64,000 bases of DNA. Source: Polaribacter haliotis. Lineage in GTDB: Bacteria > Bacteroidota > Bacteroidia > Flavobacteriales > Flavobacteriaceae. The notes under the pieces are model-generated. The model saw only the letters and a program-made list of their open reading frames with translations. It did no database searches and was not told the DNA's origin. The position numbers and the translations under genes were made by a program. Shown here in pieces: positions 1 to 7,813 of the stretch (the stretch's first letter is position 1; every line of letters starts with the position of its first letter). The stretch spans positions 1-64,000 of the forward strand of contig NZ_CP061813.1 in the NCBI RefSeq assembly GCF_014784055.1, read 5' to 3'.

Positions 1-1903
1 AACGATACCTATCTAAGTATAAATCTCCAGCAATACCATCTTGTTGTCCATTTACACCATAAGAAGCTCTTAGTTTTAAGTCGGAAATAACATCGTTCTC
101 TTTCAAAAAGTCTTCGTCGCTAATTCTCCAAGCTAAAGCGGCACCTCCAAAATTACCCCACCTATTTTCTGGTCCAAATCTAGAAGTCCCATCTCTTCTG
201 TAGTTTAAAGTAAATAGGTATTTTTCGTTATATGTAAATTTGGCTCTTGCTAAAAATCCTACTAAAACAACTGGCGTATTTGTATAAGTTGTAGCTCCTT
301 GGTCGTTAGGGTTTCTTGTGTTTCCTGTATCTCTTCCAGAACCATTAAAACTTTGGTAAGAATAACCAGCAGTAATATCTGTTTTAATTTTGTTAAATGT
401 ATTTACATAATTTAAGTATGTATCTAAAGACTCGTTTAAAACTTCATTTCTGTAAGCAGAATCATTTCCAATAAAAACATCGTTAAAACTTGCTGGACTA
501 TTTAGAGCAGAAATACTTGTTCCATCTCCAATAGATTTATCGAAACCTAAATTAACGGTTGCAGTCATCTCTGGTAAAAAGTGAAATTTATAATCTAAGT
601 TTAAGTTTCCATAATGTCTAAATACATCCGAGCTATTATTATTTTGTAATAAAGCAGCAACTGGGTTTCTTGTTCCATTTTGCATAATAACTCTACCTTG
701 AGCATCTCTTGTAAAATGCTGATAAAATCCACCAAATGGAGAAGAATTATCTCTAACTGGTTGTGAAGGATCGTAACGTAGTGCAGAGGCAACTTGTCCT
801 GCATCTGCAAAACGATTGTCTTCGAAAGCTCTATTGTAATTTAAGTTTACTTTTAAATGGTCATTTAAAAAAGAAGGATTCATAGATAAAGAAATGGTAG
901 CTCTATCATATTGAGAAGTTAAAATATTTCCCTCGATATTTGCGAAACCAACAGATAATCTTGTTGGAAGAAATCCAAAAATTTGACCTCTAGCAGTTAA
1001 ATTGTGTTGCGTAGAAACCGACTTTTGATAAATTTCATTTTGCCAATTGGTACTAGCAGTTCCAAGTAAAGCAATATCACTTGGTCTTTTTAAAGCTATT
1101 AAATTTCTAAAATCATCACCATTAAAAACATTTACACGATCTTTAATTTCACCAAACCCCATTTGGAAATCGTAATCTAAAGAATAATCGCTTCTTCCTT
1201 TTTTAGTTGTAATAATTATTACCCCATTTGCACCTCTAGAACCATAAATGGCAGTTGCAGAAGCATCTTTTAAAATAGAGAAAGAGTCAATGTCATTTGG
1301 ATTAATACTTGCTAAAACTCCTCTAGAGCCTCCAGCAGTTCCAGACATTGGTAAACCATCAATAACAATTAATGGGTTGTTAGAAGCATTTAAAGAAGAT
1401 CCCCCACGAATTCTAATTTCAGAACCAGAACCTGGTGCACCACTTGTGGTAATATTTACCCCAGCAACTCGTCCGCTTAATAAATTCTCAGGAGTAACTA
1501 TGTTACCTTTTGTAAATTCTTTTGCTGTAATTGCTTCTACAGAACCAGTAGCATCTTTAACAGTCGTGGATCCATAACCAACAACTACAATTTCATCTAA
1601 TTTTTCTGCGGAATCTTCTAATTCAACTGTTAAGTTTAAGTTTGTTCCTATAGTAACTTCTTTGTTGGCGTATCCTAAATATCTAAATACAAGAATATCT
1701 CCTGTTTTTACTTTAGTTATTTGAAAATTTCCATCGAAGTCGGTTTCTGTACCTTTAACAGTACCTTTTACTACTACACTTACACCAGGCAAAGGTTCGC
1801 CAGATGATTTTTCTTTTACAATACCTTTTACTGTTTGTTGTGCAAACATGCTAAAAGATGTAGTTAAAAGTAGTCCGATTAACAATAATTTAAATTTTTT
1901 CAT
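1..1903 (-). CDS. SusC-like TonB-dependent outer-membrane receptor, partial (C-terminus beyond window edge)
   Basis: This is the N-terminal 634 codons of a SusC-family TonB-dependent transporter, which imports oligosaccharides across the outer membrane with a SusD partner. The start is the ATG read leftward from 1903. It gives a signal peptide of about 22 residues (MKKFKLLLIG... ending FAQ). A carboxypeptidase-D-regulatory-like domain follows (about residues 25-105, GEPLPGVSVVVKGT). Next come the DEIVVVGYGS segment typical of SusC proteins and a plug domain (about 115-230) containing ILKDASATAIYGSRGANG. The beta-barrel then begins. The gene is divergent from the LacI-type regulator and the alpha-glucan enzymes, so maltodextrins are its inferred substrate. 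A SusD gene is expected just left of the window but cannot be seen. The family call is very secure; the substrate is inferred from neighbours. Confidence 0.95.
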   Translation of the reverse strand, partial: MKKFKLLLIGLLLTTSFSMFAQQTVKGIVKEKSSGEPLPGVSVVVKGTVKGTETDFDGNFQITKVKTGDILVFRYLGYANKEVTIGTNLNLTVELEDSAEKLDEIVVVGYGSTTVKDATGSVEAITAKEFTKGNIVTPENLLSGRVAGVNITTSGAPGSGSEIRIRGGSSLNASNNPLIVIDGLPMSGTAGGSRGVLASINPNDIDSFSILKDASATAIYGSRGANGVIIITTKKGRSDYSLDYDFQMGFGEIKDRVNVFNGDDFRNLIALKRPSDIALLGTASTNWQNEIYQKSVSTQHNLTARGQIFGFLPTRLSVGFANIEGNILTSQYDRATISLSMNPSFLNDHLKVNLNYNRAFEDNRFADAGQVASALRYDPSQPVRDNSSPFGGFYQHFTRDAQGRVIMQNGTRNPVAALLQNNNSSDVFRHYGNLNLDYKFHFLPEMTATVNLGFDKSIGDGTSISALNSPASFNDVFIGNDSAYRNEVLNESLDTYLNYVNTFNKIKTDITAGYSYQSFNGSGRDTGNTRNPNDQGATTYTNTPVVLVGFLARAKFTYNEKYLFTLNYRRDGTSRFGPENRWGNFGGAALAWRISDEDFLKENDVISDLKLRASYGVNGQQDGIAGDLYLDRYR

Positions 1904-1946
1904 GTATAATTTGTTAAATAATAACTGTAAATTTGATTTGTATTAA

Positions 1947-1965
1947 CAATAAATTTACATTCCAC
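1947..1965. repeat. 19-nt element in the susC leader, near-copy of 3192-3209
   Basis: CAATAAATTTACATTCCAC here and CAATAAATTACATTCCAC at 3192-3209 differ by a single T. They lie in the 5' regions of the two divergent transcription units that flank the lacI gene. Both read the same way on the plus strand, so they are in opposite orientation relative to the genes they precede. The function is unknown; it could be a binding site. Confidence 0.45.
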
Positions 1966-1970
1966 GATTG

Positions 1971-2000
1971 TAAATATATACAGACAAACCTTATTTTCAA
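1971..2000 (-). promoter_or_regulatory. Predicted promoter of the leftward susC gene
   Basis: On the minus strand a TTG (-33 candidate, 1998-2000) is followed after 19 nt by TATATTTA (1971-1978). The latter resembles the Bacteroidota -7 box TAnnTTTG. The leader to the ATG at 1903 would be about 60 nt. The spacing fits the family consensus, but the last base of the -7 box differs. Confidence 0.5.
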
Positions 2001-2013
2001 TAGAATAAAATCT

Positions 2014-2029
2014 ACGAAATCGGTTTCGT
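2014..2029. promoter_or_regulatory. LacI-family operator-like palindrome
   Basis: ACGAAATCGGTTTCGT is a near-perfect 16-bp palindrome centred on CG (7 of 8 positions match between halves). This is the usual form of LacI/GalR-family operators. It lies between the divergent susC gene and the LacI-type gene, 35 nt upstream of the predicted susC -7 box and about 75 nt upstream of the regulator ATG. It is a good candidate for the binding site of the neighbouring regulator. Whether it activates or represses cannot be read from position alone. Confidence 0.65.
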
Positions 2030-2102
2030 GTTGACAACTTTTTTTTATAATTTATCATTAAATTAGCAAAATAAAACGCTAAAATTCGTCATTTAATAAA
2101 AA

Positions 2103-3125
2103 ATGAAGCAAAAAATTACAATTAAAACAATCGCAAAAGAATTAGGGGTATCTACTTCTACTGTTTCTAAAGCTTTAAAAGATAGCCATGAAATTAGTAA
2201 AGAAACTAAAGATAAAATTCAGGCATATGCCAATCTTTACAACTATAAACCCAATAATTTAGCACTACAACTTCGAAATCAAAAAACAAAAGTAATTGGA
2301 GTAATTTGACCTAAAATTGTACACCATTTTTTCTCTACAGTAATTATGGGAATAGAAGATGGAGCAAATGCAAAAGGCTATAATATTATGGTTTGTTTCT
2401 CTAATGAATCTTATAAGAAAGAAGTAGAAACTTTAAAAGTTTTATCGAATGGAAGTGTAGATGGTTTAATTATTTCTATAGCAAGTGAAACGCTTGAAAA
2501 TAAGGATTTTAATCATATAAAAGGATTGGTTTCTGAAGAGATTCCATTAGTGTTGTTTGATCGAGTTGTAGATGAAATTTCTTGTGATAAAGTAGTGGTA
2601 GATGATGTTGGTGCAGGTTACAAAGCAACGAAATATTTGGTAGAAAATGGATCCAAAAAAATAGCAATGATAACAACGCCTAATCATGTAAATGTAGGGG
2701 CTTTAAGAAGGCAAGGTTATGAAAAAGCATTAATTGAAGCGTACATTAAAACTGATAAAAAATTAATAATAGAGGTTGATGAAAGTAAAGACATAAAAAC
2801 TCAAATAGAAAAAGTCTTTCATGAAGATATTGATGCTGTTTTTGCTGTAAATGAAATTTATGCAGCTAATGCAATGAGAGTAGCGAAAGAGAAAGGTTTT
2901 AATGTACCTAAAGATCTCTCTATAATAGGTTTTACAGATGGTTTAATATCAGAATATTCTTCACCATCTATCACTACAATTGCACAACATGGTTTTACAA
3001 TGGGAAAACAAGCAGTCGAATTATTAATTGAAAGAATAGAAAATGAAGCTGAAATTTTTAAACCTAAAAAAATTGTGATTTCTAGCGATTTAAAATTACG
3101 AGAATCTACGAAACCGTCGTCGTAA
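2103..3125 (+). pseudogene. LacI-family transcriptional regulator interrupted by an in-frame TGA
   Basis: The frame encodes a typical LacI/GalR regulator of 340 codons except for one TGA at codon 69 (2307-2309). Before the stop are the DNA-binding helix-turn-helix (ITIKTIAKELGVSTSTVSKAL, interrupted here only by description; residues about 4-24) and hinge helix. After it, in the same frame, the whole periplasmic-binding-protein-like sensor domain continues to 3125 with no other lesion. The residue lost sits in the GVI-x-PKIV strand that opens the sensor domain, where homologues have a hydrophobic residue, so TTA (Leu) to TGA is the simplest origin. Translation could restart at the ATG at 2346, but that product would lack the DNA-binding domain. 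Its position between a SusC gene and a maltose-phosphorylase cluster suggests control of the alpha-glucan locus. A recent nonsense mutation, a sequencing error or low-level readthrough (the context is TGA-C) all remain possible. Confidence 0.85.
3108..3123. promoter_or_regulatory. Possible second LacI half-operator overlapping the end of the regulator gene
   Basis: ACGAAACCGTCGTCGT has a left half (ACGAAACC) matching the 2014-2029 operator consensus exactly and a degenerate right half. It is preceded by TCT, as is the first site. It sits 41 nt upstream of the -7 candidate for the transporter operon, similar to the 35-nt distance at the susC promoter. The evidence is weaker than for 2014-2029. 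Confidence 0.35.
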
Positions 3126-3164
3126 CTTTTTTAGTGATTTTTTATCAATTTCATAAAATAAATA

Positions 3165-3172
3165 TATCTTTG
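3165..3172 (+). promoter_or_regulatory. -7 promoter box for the alpha-glucan operon
   Basis: TATCTTTG matches the Bacteroidota TAnnTTTG -7 consensus exactly and lies 97 nt before the transporter ATG. A clear -33 box is not visible. The leader contains the element repeated from 1947-1965 (at 3192-3209) and a hairpin at 3224-3243. Confidence 0.5.
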
Positions 3173-3191
3173 TTGCATTATTAAGGTTTAT

Positions 3192-3209
3192 CAATAAATT
3201 ACATTCCAC
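3192..3209. repeat. Second copy of the leader element found at 1947-1965
   Basis: CAATAAATTACATTCCAC matches the 1947-1965 element apart from one T. It lies downstream of the -7 box, inside the predicted leader of the transporter operon. Confidence 0.45.
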
Positions 3210-3223
3210 AAAATTTATTAATT

Positions 3224-3243
3224 GATAAGTCGAAAAACTTATC
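3224..3243 (+). promoter_or_regulatory. Short inverted repeat just upstream of the transporter start
   Basis: GATAAGT and ACTTATC form a 7-bp stem around a 6-nt loop, ending 26 nt before the ATG at 3270. It could be an operator or a leader hairpin; no T-tract follows, so it is not a terminator. Confidence 0.3.
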
Positions 3244-3269
3244 GTAATATTCATTTATAATATTCGATA

Positions 3270-4640
3270 ATGGAAAAGCGTAAATTAAGCTTCTGGCAAA
3301 TTTGGAACATGAGTTTCGGATTTCTAGGAATACAATTTGGATTCGCCCTTCAAGGTGGATTTATGTCAAGAATTTTTCAAACTTTAGGAGCAGGTAAGGA
3401 AGATATTCCTTTACTATGGATTGCTGCACCCTTAACAGGTTTACTTGTACAACCAATTATTGGTTATATGAGTGATCGAACCTGGAGCGTAAAATGGGGT
3501 AGAAGAAGACCTTACTTTTTAGTAGGAGCAGTTTTAAGTTCTATAGCTTTATTTTTAGTTCCTAATTCACCTGCTTTGTGGGTTGCTGCTGGATTTTTAT
3601 GGATTTTAGATGCTTCCATAAACATTTCTATGGAGCCATTTAGAGCTTTAGTGGCAGATAAATTACCAGAATCTCAACGTTCTTACGGTTTTGTAGTTCA
3701 AACATTAATTATTGGAATTGGAACTTGGATTGCTAGTAATTTACCTTGGATGGTATCACAATTAGGAGTGAGTAATGTTGCTGAATCTGGAGTGGTGCCA
3801 ATGTCTGTAAAAGTTGCTTTTGCAATTGGCGCTTTTGTTTTTTTAGCAAGTATTCTATACACTGTTTTTACAACAGATGAATATCCGCCAGAAGACATGG
3901 AGGAATTCGAAAGAGAGAAAGCAAAAAAGAATAATTTTATCCCTGATATTTTAAATAATATTGGAAGTATGCCTTTAACAATGAAAAAGTTAGGGGTTAT
4001 TCAGTTTTTCTCTTGGTTTGCTTTTTTTACGATGTGGAGTTTGGCAAATCCTGCTTTAACAGAGCACGTTTATCAATCGCCAGCACCAATTGAAACTGAT
4101 TACAATATGCAAGATTTAGCACAAAAAGATGCTTTTATTGTTGCCAATACAAAGTTTCAAGAATCTTCCAACTTGGTAGGTTCATCAATGGGAATTTACG
4201 GTTTATCTTCCATGGCTTTCGCATTATTATTAACCTTATACACTTCCAAAAGAAATATTAACAGAAAATATGTACACATGTTTTCTTTAATTGCTGGAGG
4301 TGCAGGTTTTTTACTAATGAATACAGCTTCACCAGAAACGTTAAAATACTGTTTTGTATTAATTGGAATTTCTTGGGGAAGTATTCTTTCCATGCCTTAT
4401 GCAATGTTATCGAGTTCTGTAGATCCAAAGAAAATGGGTGTAATTATGGGAATTTTTAACATGTTTATTGTAATTCCACAAATTATTGCTGCTTTAGGTG
4501 GTATTAATTATGTATCTAATTTAATTGGAGAAGAAGCAATCCATGCAATGACAATTGCAGGAATAAGTTTAATAATTGCTGGTTTGTGTAATTTGTTAAT
4601 TACCAATAAAAAAGCAATTCGTTATCAAGAAGAAATTTAA
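3270..4640 (+). CDS. MFS sugar transporter, probably maltose/maltodextrin importer
   Basis: This 456-residue inner-membrane protein has about 12 hydrophobic segments and the loop motif GYMSDRTWSVKWGRRRPYF (residues about 65-83). That loop is typical of the GPH/SLC45-like sugar:cation symporters found in flavobacterial maltose loci. It has no cleavable signal peptide, as expected. It is the first gene of the rightward cluster, and its stop lies 8 nt from the beta-phosphoglucomutase ATG, so the two are surely cotranscribed. Together with the phosphomutase and GH65 phosphorylase it forms a maltose import and phosphorolysis module. Maltose as substrate is inferred from this context. The protein family is clear. 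Confidence 0.88.
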   Translation: MEKRKLSFWQIWNMSFGFLGIQFGFALQGGFMSRIFQTLGAGKEDIPLLWIAAPLTGLLVQPIIGYMSDRTWSVKWGRRRPYFLVGAVLSSIALFLVPNSPALWVAAGFLWILDASINISMEPFRALVADKLPESQRSYGFVVQTLIIGIGTWIASNLPWMVSQLGVSNVAESGVVPMSVKVAFAIGAFVFLASILYTVFTTDEYPPEDMEEFEREKAKKNNFIPDILNNIGSMPLTMKKLGVIQFFSWFAFFTMWSLANPALTEHVYQSPAPIETDYNMQDLAQKDAFIVANTKFQESSNLVGSSMGIYGLSSMAFALLLTLYTSKRNINRKYVHMFSLIAGGAGFLLMNTASPETLKYCFVLIGISWGSILSMPYAMLSSSVDPKKMGVIMGIFNMFIVIPQIIAALGGINYVSNLIGEEAIHAMTIAGISLIIAGLCNLLITNKKAIRYQEEI

Positions 4641-4648
4641 AATTTAAT

Positions 4649-5305
4649 ATGAAGAAAGGATTTATATTCGATTTGGATGGTGTTATTGTAGACACTGCCA
4701 AATATCATTATTTAGCTTGGAAAAATTTAGCCAACGAATTAGGCTTCGAATTTACCAAAGAACAAAACGAATTATTTAAAGGCGTTAGTAGAAAGCGTTG
4801 TTTAGAAATTTTGTTAGAAATTGGTGAAGTTGAAGCAACACAAGAACAATTTGATACTTGGATGATCGAGAAAAATGTCGATTATTTAAAGTACATAGAA
4901 AATATGGACGCTTCTGAAATATTACCAGACGTTCCAAAAATATTAGATTACTTAAAAGATAGAAATCATCCAATAGCATTAGGTTCTGCAAGTAAAAACG
5001 CACAACCAATTTTAGAAAAAGTAGGATTATTGTCTTATTTTGATGTAATTGTAGATGGTAACAATGTTACAAAAGCAAAACCAGATCCAGAAGTATTTCT
5101 TCTTGCTGCAAAGCAATTGGGCGTAAATTCTAGCGATTGTGTGGTTTTTGAAGATGCTGTTGCAGGTGTACAAGCTGCAAATAGTGCAAAAATGATTAGT
5201 ATAGGAATTGGAGATGAAAAAGTCTTATCTGATGCAAGATATAATTTTAAAGATTTTACAGAAATCGACACCAATTTTATACAAGATTTAATCAATAAAA
5301 ATTAG
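4649..5305 (+). CDS. pgmB: Beta-phosphoglucomutase (HAD superfamily)
   Basis: A 218-residue cytoplasmic HAD phosphatase-like enzyme that interconverts beta-glucose-1-phosphate and glucose-6-phosphate. It shows motif I FDLDGVIVDTA, with nucleophile Asp8 and acid/base Asp10, then the cap segment FKGVSRKRCLEILL, motif II GSASKN, motif III Lys in KAKPDPEVF, and motif IV VVFEDAVAGVQAA. Length is normal for PgmB. It lies directly before the GH65 maltose phosphorylase, whose product is beta-glucose-1-phosphate, which makes the assignment specific rather than a generic HAD phosphatase. Confidence 0.93.
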   Translation: MKKGFIFDLDGVIVDTAKYHYLAWKNLANELGFEFTKEQNELFKGVSRKRCLEILLEIGEVEATQEQFDTWMIEKNVDYLKYIENMDASEILPDVPKILDYLKDRNHPIALGSASKNAQPILEKVGLLSYFDVIVDGNNVTKAKPDPEVFLLAAKQLGVNSSDCVVFEDAVAGVQAANSAKMISIGIGDEKVLSDARYNFKDFTEIDTNFIQDLINKN

Positions 5306-5396
5306 AATATAGAAACAAGGAAATAGCAAAAGAGTTTAGAAGATTTCAATTATAAGATGAAGAAAAATCAAAATTCAAAAACGAATTTCGACTACT

Positions 5397-5420
5397 AACT
5401 TCCCACTTCCAACTTCCCAC
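5397..5420 (+). repeat. Short direct repeat in the pgmB-GH65 gap
   Basis: AACTTCCCAC occurs twice with a 4-nt spacer inside the 140-nt gap between pgmB and the phosphorylase. The gap has no ORF and no convincing terminator. The significance is unknown. Confidence 0.4.
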
Positions 5421-5445
5421 TATTTTCTTATAAAAAAAAATTAAA

Positions 5446-7752
5446 ATGAATCAAGATTATATCATACCCAATGATTGGTCCATCATAGAAGAAGGTTTTA
5501 ATCCAGAAATGATTAAATCGTCTGAAAGTCTATTCAGTATTGGTAATGGCGCTATGGGACAACGTGCTAATTTCGAAGAAAATTACACAGGTTCAACTTT
5601 TCAAGGAAGTTATATTGGTGGTGTTTACTACCCAGATAAAACTAGAGTTGGTTGGTGGAAAAACGGCTATCCAGAATATTTTGCAAAAGTTTTAAATGCA
5701 CCAAATTGGATTGGAATAAACGTTCAAATTAACGACGAAAATTTAGATTTACATACTTGTAAAGAGGTTTCGAAATTTAAGAGAGAACTAAACATGAAAG
5801 AAGGTTGGTTGTCGCGAAGTTTTGAATCTGTTTTACAAAACGGAATTAAAATTAATGTTGAAACAAAGCGTTTTTTAAGTTTAGAATTAGATGAGGTTGG
5901 AGCAATTAAATATGCTGTTACGCCTTTAAATTCCGATGCAAAAATTACTTTTTCTCCATATTTAGATGCAGGAATTACAAATGAAGATACCAATTGGGAT
6001 GACCAATTTTGGGATGTTTTAGAAGTTACCCAAAACAACCAACAATCTTTTATTCAAGCTAGAACTATGAAAACACATTTTTATACGTGTACTTTTATGG
6101 AATCTCGTTTGTTTTTAGATGGAAACGAAGTAATAACTGGTTGTAATAATGAAAAAACAGCTAATTATGTTTCATGTAATTACCAACAAGAAACCAAAAA
6201 AAATCAAACGTTCACAATTCATAAGTTTGGAGGTTATGTGGTTGATAGAGATCATAATAAAGACGAATTAGTTAAAGCAGCAAAAGATGTTTTAGACAAA
6301 GCTGTAAGTTTTGGTTTCGATGCTTTATTAGAAACTCAAAAGCAATCTTGGGCAGAAATTTGGAAAATGTCCGACATTACTATTGAAGGAGATGTAAAAG
6401 CGCAACAAGGAATTCGTTTTAATATTTTTCACTTAAATCAAACTTATTTAGGAACAGATTCAACCTTAAATATTGGGCCAAAAGGTTTCACTGGAGAAAA
6501 ATACGGAGGAAGTACATATTGGGATACAGAAGCATATTGTATTCCATTTTATATGGCAACAAAAGACCAATCTGTTGCAAGAAAATTATTAGAATACAGA
6601 TACAATCATTTAGAAAAAGCGATTGAGAACGCAGCAAAACTCGGTTTTAAAAACGGGGCAGCTTTGTATCCAATGGTTACCATGAATGGCGAAGAATGCC
6701 ATAACGAATGGGAAATTACGTTTGAAGAAATTCATAGAAATGGCGCTATTGCATTTGCAATTTTTAATTATCATCGTTTTACAAACGACTATTCTTATAT
6801 TCCAGAAAAAGGTTTGGAAGTATTAATAGGAATTGCACGTTTTTGGCATCAAAGAGCAACATTTTCTACGAATAAAGATAAATTTATGATTTTGGGAGTA
6901 ACAGGTCCCAATGAATATGAAAATAACATCAACAATAATTGGTACACAAATTACATTGCAAAATGGTGTATTAATTACGCTTTAGAAAATATCGAGCTCG
7001 TAAAAACAGACCATATTTCAGATTATATTAGAATTAAAGAAAAAGTTTCTTTTACAGATGATGAATTAATTGGATGGAAAAAAGTGGCAGACAATATGTA
7101 CTTTCCACATTCGAAAGAACACAATATTTACTTACAACAAGATGGTTTTTTAGACAAAGAATTAATTACTGTTGCAGATTTAGATAAAAGTCAAAGACCT
7201 ATTAATCAGAAATGGAGTTGGGACAGAATTTTACGTTCTCCATACATAAAACAAGCAGATACTTTACAAGGTTTCTATATGTTCGAAGATAATTTTTCTA
7301 CGGAAGAATTAGAACGTCATTTCGATTTTTACGAACCATTTACAGTCCATGAAAGTTCACTTTCTCCATGTGTACACAGTATTCAAGCTGCAAAGTTAAA
7401 TAGAATGGAACAAGCGTATACATTCTATTTAAGAACATCGAGATTAGATTTAGACGATTACAATCACGAAGTAGAAGAAGGGTTACATATTACTTCTATG
7501 GCTGGAACTTGGATGAGTATTGTGGAAGGCTTTGGAGGAATGAGAGTGTTAAATAACACCTTGTCTTTTGCTCCAAAAATTCCAAAAGGATGGCAAACTT
7601 ATTCGTTTAAAGTTAATTTTAGAAACCAGGTTATTACTGTAAATGTTTCTCAAAACGAAACTGTTTTTGAAATTGATGGAAATAACGAAATAAACATTTT
7701 AGTCAATGGAAAATTAATTACAGTTTCTCCAAATAATTTAGTAACTGTTTAA
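5446..7752 (+). CDS. Maltose phosphorylase, GH65
   Basis: A 768-residue cytoplasmic enzyme without a signal peptide. GH65 maltose phosphorylases split maltose with inorganic phosphate, by inversion, into glucose and beta-glucose-1-phosphate. The N-terminal domain has the family signature SLFSIGNGAMGQRANFEE. The (alpha/alpha)6 barrel carries NGEECHNEWEITFEEIHRN at about residues 414-432, which includes the general-acid region. GVTGPNEYENNINNNWYTN and the C-terminal GTWMSIVEGFGGMR are also typical. Length is normal for the family. It sits 140 nt after pgmB in the same direction, and a 12-bp hairpin follows its stop. Trehalose or kojibiose phosphorylase are GH65 alternatives, but context favours maltose. 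Confidence 0.93.
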   Translation: MNQDYIIPNDWSIIEEGFNPEMIKSSESLFSIGNGAMGQRANFEENYTGSTFQGSYIGGVYYPDKTRVGWWKNGYPEYFAKVLNAPNWIGINVQINDENLDLHTCKEVSKFKRELNMKEGWLSRSFESVLQNGIKINVETKRFLSLELDEVGAIKYAVTPLNSDAKITFSPYLDAGITNEDTNWDDQFWDVLEVTQNNQQSFIQARTMKTHFYTCTFMESRLFLDGNEVITGCNNEKTANYVSCNYQQETKKNQTFTIHKFGGYVVDRDHNKDELVKAAKDVLDKAVSFGFDALLETQKQSWAEIWKMSDITIEGDVKAQQGIRFNIFHLNQTYLGTDSTLNIGPKGFTGEKYGGSTYWDTEAYCIPFYMATKDQSVARKLLEYRYNHLEKAIENAAKLGFKNGAALYPMVTMNGEECHNEWEITFEEIHRNGAIAFAIFNYHRFTNDYSYIPEKGLEVLIGIARFWHQRATFSTNKDKFMILGVTGPNEYENNINNNWYTNYIAKWCINYALENIELVKTDHISDYIRIKEKVSFTDDELIGWKKVADNMYFPHSKEHNIYLQQDGFLDKELITVADLDKSQRPINQKWSWDRILRSPYIKQADTLQGFYMFEDNFSTEELERHFDFYEPFTVHESSLSPCVHSIQAAKLNRMEQAYTFYLRTSRLDLDDYNHEVEEGLHITSMAGTWMSIVEGFGGMRVLNNTLSFAPKIPKGWQTYSFKVNFRNQVITVNVSQNETVFEIDGNNEINILVNGKLITVSPNNLVTV

Positions 7753-7769
7753 TTAGAATTTAAATAAAG

Positions 7770-7798
7770 ACCCTTCAGGTTTCAAAAACCTGAAGGGT
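7770..7798. repeat. Perfect 12-bp inverted repeat between GH65 and GH13 genes
   Basis: ACCCTTCAGGTT (7770-7781) and AACCTGAAGGGT (7787-7798) pair perfectly around a 5-nt loop. It sits 17 nt after the GH65 stop and 16 nt before the next ATG. There is no T-tract after it on the plus strand, so it is more likely a dispersed palindromic (REP-like) unit or an mRNA-stabilising hairpin than a standard terminator. Confidence 0.6.
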
Positions 7799-7813
7799 AT
7801 AAATACACAACTG

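Noticed and set aside
2307..2309. TGA as a recoded sense codon (tryptophan, glycine or selenocysteine)
   Set aside because: All other long genes are full length under the standard bacterial code with TGG for Trp, and no selenocysteine insertion element is evident after the codon.
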